Assembly (NCBI GenBank): GCA_002281535.1
Contig: NCGD01000029.1
Location: 1 to 33,227 of the forward strand
DNA: 33,227 bases
Origin: Sphingomonas sp. 28-63-12
GTDB lineage: Bacteria > Pseudomonadota > Alphaproteobacteria > Sphingomonadales > Sphingomonadaceae
Direction: 5' to 3'
Within the stretch, counting starts at the first letter, position 1. Each line of letters begins with the position of its first letter. Positions 24,632 to 32,635 of this stretch are shown piece by piece. The notes beneath the pieces were generated by a model that made no database searches, was not told the origin of the DNA, and worked only from the letters and a program-made list of their open reading frames with translations. The translations under genes and the position numbers were made by a program.

Positions 24632-25144
24632 TTGATTAGCCTGCTGCCCCTGGCAGAGATTGCTGAAGCCGATGTCGACGCCCTCCTCGATTCGGCGTTC
24701 GGCTCCGATCGGCATGGCCGCACCGCCTACAAGATTCGGGCAGGCACCCGATTTTTGCCCGCGCTCAGCTTTGCGGCAACCGAATCGGGCCAGCTCGTCG
24801 GCGCGATCCAGTGCTGGCCGGTGGCGCTCGCTGCGGATGAGGGAACCGTCGTGCCGCTGGTCATGGTTGGCCCGGTTGCCGTTCGCCCCGATCGCCAGCG
24901 CGACGGCATCGGTCGATTATTGATGACGCAGATGCTCGCCGCCGCCGAATTGACCGACGCGACACAGGCACTGATGCTGATTGGCGACCCCGAATATTAT
25001 GGCCGCCTCTTCGGCTTTACCGCCGAACGGACGGCGCTGTGGCGGGCGCCCGGGCCGGTCGAGCCGGGCCGGTTGCTCGCGCGCGGCGCGGCGGTACCGG
25101 CCGGTGCCGGGCTGCTTAGGCCTGCAATTCCCGCCATCGCCTGA
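24632..25144 (+). CDS. GNAT family N-acetyltransferase
   Basis: This 170-residue protein starts at a TTG at 24632 with AAAGG upstream, giving MISLLPLAEIAEADVDALLDSAFGSDRHGRTAYK. The acetyl-CoA-binding motif of GNATs is evident: VGPVAVRPDRQRDGIGRLLM, then LMLIGDPEYYGRLFGF, which is typical of the YhbS-like branch. The target is unknown. It is divergent from the GST gene with 94 bp between starts. Confidence 0.85.
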   Translation: MISLLPLAEIAEADVDALLDSAFGSDRHGRTAYKIRAGTRFLPALSFAATESGQLVGAIQCWPVALAADEGTVVPLVMVGPVAVRPDRQRDGIGRLLMTQMLAAAELTDATQALMLIGDPEYYGRLFGFTAERTALWRAPGPVEPGRLLARGAAVPAGAGLLRPAIPAIA

Positions 25145-25182
25145 CGCTTTACGCCGCCAGCACGCTGGCCTACCGAACAGCG

Positions 25183-25749
25183 ATGCCGATGGACCCACCC
25201 CCCGATCTTGCCGCACTGTCACTGGCCGATATTGCGCGTCTGGCCCGCGATAAGAAGCTGCCGCCGGTCGCGTCGTGGAACCCCAGCCATTGCGGCGACA
25301 GCGAGATGCGCATTGCCCGGGACGGGACCTGGTTTCACCAGGGATCGCCGATCGGCCGGCAAGCGATGGTGCGGCTATTCTCAACGATTTTGCGGCGTGA
25401 GCCGGATGGAAGCTATGTGCTGGTCACCCCCGGCGAGAAGCTCGATATCGCCGTAGAGGACGCGCCCTTCATCGCGGTTGAACTCAAGGTCGAAGGGACG
25501 GGCGCGGCGATGAATCTCGCATTGCGACTCAATACCGGCGATATTGTCAGCGTCGATGCCGATCACGGCCTGCGCTTTACCGATGGCGCTACAGGTCCAC
25601 GCCCCTACGTCCACGTCCGCGCCGGACTGGAGGCGCTGGTCGTTCGATCAGTCTATTATGAGCTGGTCGCGCTGGCACTGGCGGGCGATCACGATCCGGT
25701 TGGCCTGTGGAGCAATGGCACGTTTTTCGCGCTCGAGCCTGCCCTATGA
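25183..25749 (+). CDS. DUF1285 family protein
   Basis: This 188-residue protein starts at the ATG at 25183, or two codons later. It matches DUF1285: WNPSHCGDSEMRIARDGTWFHQGSPIGRQAMVRLFSTILRRE, then a beta-rich domain DGSYVLVTPGEKLDIAVEDAPF. Function is not established. Its ATGA overlap with the Nudix gene, and the CCA-enzyme gene that follows, form an arrangement I know from other alphaproteobacteria, so it may be linked to nucleotide or RNA metabolism. Confidence 0.9.
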   Translation: MPMDPPPDLAALSLADIARLARDKKLPPVASWNPSHCGDSEMRIARDGTWFHQGSPIGRQAMVRLFSTILRREPDGSYVLVTPGEKLDIAVEDAPFIAVELKVEGTGAAMNLALRLNTGDIVSVDADHGLRFTDGATGPRPYVHVRAGLEALVVRSVYYELVALALAGDHDPVGLWSNGTFFALEPAL

Positions 25750-26348
25750 CCTTGGCCAATCGGTTGCGCCACGCGCTGGAAGCAGGGCCACCGCACGAAA
25801 CCATCTTGCTAACCGGCGATCATCGGGATCTGGATCTCGCCGCCAGCGACACCTTGCTCGCCGCCGCAGTGCTCGTGCCGATCACCGATCGGCCTATCCC
25901 GGGCGTTATCCTCACCCAGCGCACCGATACGATGCGCCGGCATCCCGGCCAGATCGCCTTTCCGGGCGGCCGGATCGATCCCGAGGATGATGGCCCGATC
26001 GCGGCAGCCCTGCGCGAAGCCGAAGAGGAGATCGCCCTGCCCCGCCATCTGGTGACCATCATTGGGCCGGCCGATCGCTATCGCACCGTTACAGGCTATG
26101 ACGTGACACCGATCGTCGCGGTCGTTCCGCCCGATCTGGTGCTAGTGCCAAGCGAGGCCGAAGTCGCCCATGTCTTCGAGGTGCCGCTGGCCTTCATCCT
26201 CGATCCCGCCAACCATATCGAGGCAAGCGTCGAATGGCAGGGGCGCGAGCGGCATTATTACGAGATTCTATGGGGCGAGCGGCGGATCTGGGGCGCAACT
26301 GCCGCGATGATCGTCAACCTGTCACGACGGCTGCGATGGAACGGCTGA
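25746..26348 (+). CDS. Nudix CoA pyrophosphatase (NudL/CoAse type)
   Basis: This 200-residue Nudix hydrolase carries the CoA-pyrophosphatase signature VILTQRTDTMRRHPGQIAFPGG followed by a Nudix box whose first acidic position is Asp81 rather than Glu and which continues REAEEEI (90-96). This variant is usual for the family, which cleaves CoA and its oxidised forms. The ATG overlaps the DUF1285 stop by four bases, and its end overlaps the CCA-enzyme gene by 13 bp. Confidence 0.92.
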   Translation: MTLANRLRHALEAGPPHETILLTGDHRDLDLAASDTLLAAAVLVPITDRPIPGVILTQRTDTMRRHPGQIAFPGGRIDPEDDGPIAAALREAEEEIALPRHLVTIIGPADRYRTVTGYDVTPIVAVVPPDLVLVPSEAEVAHVFEVPLAFILDPANHIEASVEWQGRERHYYEILWGERRIWGATAAMIVNLSRRLRWNG

Positions 26349-27550
26349 TCCTGCCTGCCGCTGATTGGCGTGGCCGGGCCGGGCTGGTTGCGCTCTGCGC
26401 GGCGCTGGGCGCCGACCAGGGCGACGCGCGCTTTGTCGGCGGCGTCGTGCGCGACACCCTGCTGGGCCTTTCGGTGCAGGATATCGACATCGCCACGCGT
26501 CTGGCGCCCGAAACCGTCATGCAACGATTAAAGGATTCGGGCATCCGAGCAGTACCGACCGGTCTGGCGCACGGCACGATTACCGCGGTCTTGCCGGACG
26601 GACCGGTCGAGGTGACGACGTTGCGCCGCGACGTCTCCACCGACGGTCGCCATGCGTTGGTCGCCTTCACCGATGACTGGCGAGAGGATGCGGCGCGGCG
26701 CGATTTCACGATGAACGCGCTTTATGCCGACCCAATCACGGGCAAATTGTTCGATTATTTCGGCGGCATTGACGATCTGGCCGCGCGCCATGTTCGTTTC
26801 ATCGGCGATCCGTTGCAGCGCATTGCCGAGGATCATTTGCGCATCCTGCGCTTTTTCCGCTTCCAGGCACGTTTCGGCGAAGCCCCCGATCCGGCCGGAT
26901 TGGCCGCCTGCACCACCCGCGCGAACGATCTGATGGCCCTGTCGCGCGAGCGTATTGCGGATGAACTGCTCAAGTTGCTCCGCGTCGCCGGCGCAGCGGC
27001 AATTATTCCTGTAATGCTGGCCAATGGCATTCTGGCGCCCGTGCTGCCTGAAATCACCTCGGCAGATCGCCTGATTCGCGTGATCGCACAGGAAGATCAG
27101 GCCGGACTTGCGCCCGATCCAATCCGTCGGCTGGCCGCCTTGTTGCCCGATGATCCGGCGCTGGGCGAAACGGTGGGCGCCCGCCTGAAGCTTTCCAAGC
27201 TGCAACGAAAGCGGCTGATCCTGGCGCTGGACCCTACGCCGGCGCCACATCCGCGCGCCCTCGCCTATCGGATCGGGATCGACAGCGCGATTGATCGGCT
27301 GCTGCTGCACGGCCCGGCCGAATCGTCGATCGCACAGGTCAGGCTGATTGCCAGTTGGTCGCTGCCTGCATTGCCGCTGTCGGGTGGTGCGCTGGTGTCG
27401 CGCGGCATCGATCGTGGCCCCGATGTCGCCCGGACCCTCCGGCAGATCGAAGATCAATGGGTCGCTGAAGATTTTCCCGACCAGGCTCGATTGGCCGCTA
27501 TCGTCGATGCCGCCGTCGATCAGGCGTTGCGCGCTACCAAAAATGCATAA
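26336..27550 (+). CDS. CCA tRNA nucleotidyltransferase / poly(A) polymerase family
   Basis: This is a 404-residue class II nucleotidyltransferase. The catalytic head has RFVGGVVRD and the metal-binding DIDIAT, then TTLRRDVSTDGRHA, and the helical neck has RRDFTMNALYADP and RIAEDHLRILRFFRFQARFG. No HD phosphohydrolase domain is seen. Such proteins add or repair the CCA end of tRNA; poly(A)-polymerase activity cannot be excluded. The start at 26336 overlaps the Nudix gene, and the last 31 bp overlap the convergent GGDEF-EAL gene. Confidence 0.9.
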   Translation: MERLILPAADWRGRAGLVALCAALGADQGDARFVGGVVRDTLLGLSVQDIDIATRLAPETVMQRLKDSGIRAVPTGLAHGTITAVLPDGPVEVTTLRRDVSTDGRHALVAFTDDWREDAARRDFTMNALYADPITGKLFDYFGGIDDLAARHVRFIGDPLQRIAEDHLRILRFFRFQARFGEAPDPAGLAACTTRANDLMALSRERIADELLKLLRVAGAAAIIPVMLANGILAPVLPEITSADRLIRVIAQEDQAGLAPDPIRRLAALLPDDPALGETVGARLKLSKLQRKRLILALDPTPAPHPRALAYRIGIDSAIDRLLLHGPAESSIAQVRLIASWSLPALPLSGGALVSRGIDRGPDVARTLRQIEDQWVAEDFPDQARLAAIVDAAVDQALRATKNA

Positions 27551-29247
27551 GCCTCGTCGGCCTCAAGCGGGCGCGCATAGAAGAAGCCCTGGCCATAGGT
27601 GCAGCCCAAAGCTGCCAGCGTTTGCGCCAGCTCGTGCGATTCAATGCCTTCTGCGGTGGTCTGCATGCCCAGCGCCTGGGCAAGTGACAGGATCGCCCGC
27701 ACAATCGCGATCTTGTCCCGATCGGCGAGCATGCCAGTCACGAAGCTGCGATCCATTTTGAGGACGTCGATCGGCAGTTTCTGCAGATAGGCCAGATTCG
27801 AATAGCCGGTCCCGAAATCATCCATGGCGACCGTCGTGCCCAGCGCCTTGAGCGCCTGCATCGTCTGCGCGACGCGATCGGGATCGGCGATCAGCGCGCT
27901 TTCGGTCAATTCCAGCGTAAAGCGCGCGCCAGGCAAGCCGGAGGCAGCCAAGGCGCGTTCCACCATCCGCGGGATATTGTCACGCTGCAGCTGGATCGCC
28001 GACAGATTAACGGCAAGTTTGGTCCCGCAATCGCCGCCAAACCGCTCGTCCCAGGCAGCCAGCGTGGTTGCAGCGGATGTCATCGCCCAGCGGCCCAGGG
28101 GGACGATCAGCCCTGATTCCTCAGCGACCGGGATGAAGTCTGTGGGCGAAATCTCAACCCCATCTTCACCCAGCCATCGGGCAAGCGCCTCGAACGAGAC
28201 GACACGGCCTGTCGCCAGGTCACAAATCGGCTGATAGCTAAGCCGCAGCAACTGGCCGTCAATTGCCCGGCGCAGCGCGGTTTCCATGCCGAATTGACCG
28301 CGAACGATATCAAATGCCTGGGTCTGGTAGGATTCGACACAGCCGCTGGCCTTTGATCGCTTTACCGCGAACTGGGCGTGGCGAATTAGATCTTCAGAAT
28401 CCTCGAACCCATCGGAGCCAAAAGCGATCCCGATCGAACAGGAAACGCGGATCTCGAAATCGGAGAGCCGGAACGGCGTGGCGAGCGCGCCCTGGATTCG
28501 CTTGGCGACATGATCGGCATCGCTGCGGCCCTCATCCAGACGCATCAGGATGCCGAATTCATCACCGCCTGTCCGCGCAAGGACATCGCGACCGCGCAAC
28601 GCCCCTTTCAAGCGACGGGCAACCGTGATCAGCAATTCGTCGCCGGTCATCGACCCCATACAGGCATTGACCCTGCTGAACCGATCGAGGTTGACGATCA
28701 GCACCGCGAATCGTGCCCGCTGATCGCGCTGGTCGCCAATTGCTTCTTCGAGCAGCTCGCTGAAGCCAGCACGATTGGGCAGCCCGCTGAGGCTGTCCGT
28801 CATCATTTCGCGCCGCAAATTCTGTTCGGTGCGCAATTCTGATGTCTGGTCGATCAGCGTCAACAGGCATCGATAAACGTCCGGCCCCGACGCACGCGCC
28901 AGGTGAACCCGATAGTGGCGACAATCGACCACATCACCAAACTGCCAGTCGAACGCGGCATGCGCGTCTGCCGATCGAAGGAAGGCGGAGATCCGCACAC
29001 CCAATATGGTTACCAATGGGGATTGATCGGCGCTGCGGCCAAAGCCGGCGGAAGCAAAAGCGTTGTTCAGTGCGTCAAAGGTAAATTGACCGGCGGCGAG
29101 CGAAATGACCACCGCCGGGATCGGCAGCAATTCAATCGCTTGGTCCGTACCCACTGGTGCAGGACCGGCGATATGGGGCGGCTCCACCGCAACGGCATCA
29201 GCCTTGCGATTGGTGGTCTTGCTGGATCGGGCTTGGCCAAATACCAT
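27520..29247 (-). CDS. Dual GGDEF-EAL cyclic-di-GMP protein with N-terminal sensor region
   Basis: This is a 575-residue cytoplasmic protein with no membrane helix. Residues about 35-135 resemble a PAS-like sensor (ELLPIPAVVISLAAGQFTF...VYRCLLTLIDQTSEL). The diguanylate cyclase domain has an intact GGDEF (227-231) and an inhibitory I-site RxxD (Arg218-Asp221) five residues before it. The phosphodiesterase domain has EAL (353-355), ELTES (446-450) and DDFGTGYS (476-483) with LKMDRSF, so both activities look possible. It probably tunes motility or biofilm behaviour. It overlaps the CCA-enzyme gene tail-to-tail. Confidence 0.93.
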   Translation of the reverse strand: MVFGQARSSKTTNRKADAVAVEPPHIAGPAPVGTDQAIELLPIPAVVISLAAGQFTFDALNNAFASAGFGRSADQSPLVTILGVRISAFLRSADAHAAFDWQFGDVVDCRHYRVHLARASGPDVYRCLLTLIDQTSELRTEQNLRREMMTDSLSGLPNRAGFSELLEEAIGDQRDQRARFAVLIVNLDRFSRVNACMGSMTGDELLITVARRLKGALRGRDVLARTGGDEFGILMRLDEGRSDADHVAKRIQGALATPFRLSDFEIRVSCSIGIAFGSDGFEDSEDLIRHAQFAVKRSKASGCVESYQTQAFDIVRGQFGMETALRRAIDGQLLRLSYQPICDLATGRVVSFEALARWLGEDGVEISPTDFIPVAEESGLIVPLGRWAMTSAATTLAAWDERFGGDCGTKLAVNLSAIQLQRDNIPRMVERALAASGLPGARFTLELTESALIADPDRVAQTMQALKALGTTVAMDDFGTGYSNLAYLQKLPIDVLKMDRSFVTGMLADRDKIAIVRAILSLAQALGMQTTAEGIESHELAQTLAALGCTYGQGFFYARPLEADEAYAFLVARNA

Positions 29248-29259
29248 ATGCTGATGGCG

Positions 29260-29277
29260 TTAACCGCAATTGGTTAA
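29260..29277. promoter_or_regulatory. TTAACC palindrome upstream of the GGDEF-EAL gene
   Basis: The perfect 6-6-6 dyad TTAACC-GCAATT-GGTTAA lies 13-30 bp upstream of the start at 29247. Each arm contains TTAA, the half-site of the cell-cycle regulator CtrA (consensus TTAA-N7-TTAA), but the spacing here is 10. It could be a non-canonical CtrA site, another operator or a small hairpin. Confidence 0.4.
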
Positions 29278-29313
29278 GGCCGGCTGAACCCCAACAGGGC
29301 AATCTTCTCGGTA

Positions 29314-31590
29314 TCAGAACAAGTTGTCGCGCGGAAAGCCGTTGGGCGGCATCCGCCCGGCCGCGCCGCGCGCGGCGCGCCAAGGCCCCATGTCAGGCTC
29401 GCTCCGCGTCCGTCCGCTGTCGCCACCCATCGCCCAGCTCAGCCCTTGAGCGAAGACAAAGCTCGTTACATCGGCCAGACCACCGTCGCGATAACGTTGC
29501 AACTGCACGCCTTGTCCGCGCGCCATTTCTGGAAGTTCGGCGATCGGGAACACCAGCAAACGGCGATTATCACCGATCACGCCAACATAATCGGCCAATG
29601 GATCGATCGGCTTGACTCTGAACATCCGCGCGCCTGCGCGTGGGGTAACGACCGTTTTGCCCTTGCGGGTTTCGGCCAGCAGATCGGCTGTCTTGACGAT
29701 AAAGCCGCGCCCATCGCTGGCCGCGACCAGATGGCGTTCGCTGCGGCTGGCGGGGAAGAGATCGACGATCCCCGCCTCACCATCCAGGTCGATCATCAAC
29801 CGCACCGGTTCGCCAAAGCCGCGGCCGCCGGGCAGTTTATCGGCACCGAGCGTGTAGAAACGACCCGTTTCGGCAGCGAGCAGGATCTTGTCGGTGGTTT
29901 GCGCATGAAAGGCAAAGGCCGGGCCATCGCCTTCCTTGAACTTGAGCGCCTCGGTGCCGGCCCCATTTTTCGAAGCGAGGTCGATATGCCCCTTCATCGC
30001 CCTGATCCAGCCACGCTGCGACAGGATGACGGTGATCGGCTCGCGGTCGATCATCGCCTCCAGCGGAATGTCGCGCGCCGGCGCGGCTTCGGCAACGGTG
30101 GTCCGCCGCTTGCCAAGCTTCGTGTCCTGCCCATAGCGGACGAGAAGCTTGCCGAGGTCCTTCTTCATCCGCGTCCGCTGGCGGGCATCGCTCCCCAGCA
30201 GCGCCTCCAGCCCTGCGCGCTCCTCCTGTAGGGTATCGCGCTCCTTGCGCAGCTGCATTTCCTCCAACCGGCGCAGGCTGCGCAGCCGCATGTTGAGGAT
30301 CGCCTCGGCCTGACGGTCATTGAGCGCGAACTCGACGATCATGATCGGCTTGGGCTCATCCTCGGTGCGGATGATTTCGATTACCCGGTCGAGATTGAGG
30401 AAAGCGATGATATAGCCGTCGAGCAATTCGACCCGGTCGGCGATCTTGTCGAGCCGGTGCTGCGACTTGCGCTGGAGCACGATAAACTGGTGGTCGAGCC
30501 ACGCCGTCAATGCTTCGCGCAACGACATGACCCGCGGCGTCCGCCGCGCATCGAGCACGTTGAGGTTAAGCGGCACCCGCACCTCAAGATCGCTCAGCCG
30601 GAACAGGCTTTCCATCAGCATATCGGCATCGACGGTGCGGCTGCGCGGTTCGATGACGATGCGCACTTCGCTGTCCGATTCGTCGCGGACATCGGCCAGG
30701 ATCGGCAGTTTCTTGTCGTTGATGATCGCGGCAATCGCCTCGATCAGCTTACCCTTTTGGATGCCGTACGGAATCTCGCTGACGATCGCGTTCCAGGTGC
30801 CTCGCCCCAGATCCTCGATATGCCAGCGCGCCCTTACGCGGAAAGATCCACGCCCCGTTGCATAGGTCTCGGCGATGCTCACCGCACTATCGACGACCAG
30901 CCCGCCGGTCGGGAAATCGGGGCCGGCGATCTTGGTCATGATCGCGCTATCATCGGCCGTCGGATCGTCGATCAGCAGCAATGCCGCCTCGATCAGCTCG
31001 GCGGCGTTATGTGGCGGGATGCTCGTCGCCATGCCGACGGCGATGCCGCTGGCGCCATTGGCGAGCAGATTGGGGAACAGCCCAGGGAACAGCTCCGGCT
31101 CTTCCTCCTCGCCATTATAGGTCGGCTTAAGATCAGTGGCGTTCTCGTCGAGCCCGTCCATCAGGTCGATCGCGACCTGAGTCAGCCGCGCCTCGGTGTA
31201 GCGATAGGCGGCGGCATTATCGCCGTCGATATTGCCGAAATTGCCCTGCCCGTCGACGAGCGGGTAGCGCAGCGCAAAATCCTGCGCGAGCCGCACCATC
31301 GCGTCATAGACCGACTGGTCGCCATGGGGGTGGTATTTACCGATCACGTCGCCAACGACGCGCGCGCATTTCTTATAGCCCTGCGCCGGATCGAGCTTGA
31401 GCAGCCGCATCGCCCAGAGCAACCGCCGATGCACCGGTTTCAGCCCGTCACGGACATCGGGCAGCGAGCGCGCGGTGATCGTCGACATCGCATAGACAAG
31501 GTAGCGCTCTGACAGCGCGCTATCGAACGGGGCGTCGGTCTGGCCGGGCACGGGAGCCGGCGCGGCGGGGTCAAGCACATCACTGGTCAT
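29314..31590 (-). CDS. parC: DNA topoisomerase IV subunit A
   Basis: This is a 758-residue type IIA topoisomerase subunit. I start at the ATG at 31590 ([13 protein letters not shown]). DNA gate motifs are [40 protein letters not shown] and the catalytic Tyr131 in [10 protein letters not shown]. The C-terminal domain lacks the GyrA-box and the length is short of sphingomonad GyrA, so ParC is preferred. At the quinolone-contact position equivalent to E. coli Ser80 it has Gln92, with Asp96 at the Glu84 position. ParE is not in the window. Confidence 0.95.
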   Translation of the reverse strand: MTSDVLDPAAPAPVPGQTDAPFDSALSERYLVYAMSTITARSLPDVRDGLKPVHRRLLWAMRLLKLDPAQGYKKCARVVGDVIGKYHPHGDQSVYDAMVRLAQDFALRYPLVDGQGNFGNIDGDNAAAYRYTEARLTQVAIDLMDGLDENATDLKPTYNGEEEEPELFPGLFPNLLANGASGIAVGMATSIPPHNAAELIEAALLLIDDPTADDSAIMTKIAGPDFPTGGLVVDSAVSIAETYATGRGSFRVRARWHIEDLGRGTWNAIVSEIPYGIQKGKLIEAIAAIINDKKLPILADVRDESDSEVRIVIEPRSRTVDADMLMESLFRLSDLEVRVPLNLNVLDARRTPRVMSLREALTAWLDHQFIVLQRKSQHRLDKIADRVELLDGYIIAFLNLDRVIEIIRTEDEPKPIMIVEFALNDRQAEAILNMRLRSLRRLEEMQLRKERDTLQEERAGLEALLGSDARQRTRMKKDLGKLLVRYGQDTKLGKRRTTVAEAAPARDIPLEAMIDREPITVILSQRGWIRAMKGHIDLASKNGAGTEALKFKEGDGPAFAFHAQTTDKILLAAETGRFYTLGADKLPGGRGFGEPVRLMIDLDGEAGIVDLFPASRSERHLVAASDGRGFIVKTADLLAETRKGKTVVTPRAGARMFRVKPIDPLADYVGVIGDNRRLLVFPIAELPEMARGQGVQLQRYRDGGLADVTSFVFAQGLSWAMGGDSGRTRSEPDMGPWRAARGAAGRMPPNGFPRDNLF

Positions 31591-31722
31591 TGTGTCGATG
31601 TCGATAGCGATCCCGCACGGCCAATGCCAGCCGCCCAATTTTGTTCAAAATATGGCAAAGCGCTTTATCATATCAAAGTTATAGGATATCTACGCTACTC
31701 CACCTGACAAGGAGCGATCGCG
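31591..31722. promoter_or_regulatory. Divergent promoter region of parC and the lipoprotein gene
   Basis: On the minus strand TTGATA (31676-31671) and CATATT (31654-31649) with a 16-bp spacer form a fair parC promoter. On the plus strand TTGTTC (31641-31646) and TATCAT (31666-31671) with 19 bp are weaker. The two overlap. The spacer contains the palindrome AAAGCGCTTT (31657-31666), a possible operator. Confidence 0.4.
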
Positions 31723-32583
31723 ATGCGCCACCGGATATTTCTCGTTACGGCGTTGATCTTGGCTGGTTGTTCGCAAAAACCTGAGAGCGGCGCCCGCGAA
31801 GGGCGCAACGCCGATGCCGCGATGAGCGAAGCCGCCGCCGGCCCCGGCATCGAAGTAACTGCCGCGCCCGGCGTCGCCTTTGCCTATGAGTACCTGTTCC
31901 GCCTGCCCGGCCAGGGCATCGCCCGCGCGCAAGAGGCACATGCCCAGGCGTGCGAAAAGCTCGGCATCGCGCGGTGCCGGATAAGCGGCATGCATTATGC
32001 GGTCGGCGAGGCCCCCGCCGACGTGACCGCGACGCTCAATCTGAAGCTCGATCCGACGATCGCCCGCAAATTCGGGACCGAGGGGATCGATGCGATCGTC
32101 AAGGCCGGCGGCTCGCTGGGCGGCGCCGATATCACTGGGGTCGATGCCGGCGGGGCGATCACCGCGATCGACCGCGCCGTCGCCGGCGCGCGTGCCGAAT
32201 TGCAGGAGATCGACCAGAAACTTGCGACATTGCGGGCCAAAGCACCAGAGCGGTTCGCGCTGGCGCAGCGCGCCACCGAGATTCGCCAGCAGCTCGCCGA
32301 GCGGGCAAGCAGCCGCAGCGAACAGGTCGACAGCCTCGCCACCACGCCCATGACCTTTCGCTATGTCGCGTCCAGCGCCATCCCCGGCTTCGATTCCGGG
32401 GCGCCGCTCTACACCGGCTATCTGATCGGCAAGCAGTCGCTGTTCGTGGCGCTGACCGTGCTGATCGTCGTGATCGGTGTCGGCGCGCCCTGGCTGCTCT
32501 TCGCGCTGCTGATCGGCTGGCTTTACCGGGTCAGCGGCCTGCGCGCGCTCCGCCGCCGCTGGAAGAACGCCGACCCCGCCTGA
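31723..32583 (+). CDS. Lipoprotein with coiled coil and C-terminal membrane helix (DUF4349-like)
   Basis: This 286-residue protein has a lipoprotein signal, VTALILAGC, with the lipidated Cys16. Next come a folded region including FAYEYLFRLPGQGIARAQEAHAQAC, an alpha-helical coiled coil at about 150-200 (AVAGARAELQEIDQKLATLRAKAPERFALAQRATEIRQQL), and a C-terminal membrane helix (LFVALTVLIVVIGVGAPWLLFALLIGWLY) with a basic tail. This layout is that of DUF4349 proteins, whose function is unknown to me. Ribosome binding site AAGGAG is 8 bp upstream. It is divergent from parC. Confidence 0.85.
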   Translation: MRHRIFLVTALILAGCSQKPESGAREGRNADAAMSEAAAGPGIEVTAAPGVAFAYEYLFRLPGQGIARAQEAHAQACEKLGIARCRISGMHYAVGEAPADVTATLNLKLDPTIARKFGTEGIDAIVKAGGSLGGADITGVDAGGAITAIDRAVAGARAELQEIDQKLATLRAKAPERFALAQRATEIRQQLAERASSRSEQVDSLATTPMTFRYVASSAIPGFDSGAPLYTGYLIGKQSLFVALTVLIVVIGVGAPWLLFALLIGWLYRVSGLRALRRRWKNADPA

Positions 32584-32590
32584 TTCTCTC

Positions 32591-32618
32591 ACCGACGGAC
32601 TCGCGCGAGTCCGTCGGT
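32591..32618. terminator. 28-bp perfect palindrome after the lipoprotein gene
   Basis: The element starts ACCGACGGACTCG and continues as its own reverse complement to 32618, with effectively no loop beyond the central GCGC. It starts 7 bp after the lipoprotein stop and ends 17 bp before the next start. It probably folds as a very stable hairpin acting as terminator, but the run after it (CGGGCTAATT) is not a T-tract, so read-through is plausible. Confidence 0.55.
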
Positions 32619-32635
32619 CGGGCTAATTGGGGCGC

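Noticed and set aside
26528-27457. 309-codon minus-strand frame inside the CCA-enzyme gene
   Set aside because: A shadow frame opposite a conserved enzyme; high GC makes long antisense frames common here.
29314-31590. GyrA instead of ParC
   Set aside because: The length is short of sphingomonad GyrA and no GyrA-box is visible in the C-terminal domain.
31690-32592. 300-codon minus-strand frame opposite the lipoprotein
   Set aside because: The plus strand has a lipobox, a coiled coil and a good ribosome binding site; the antisense frame has none.
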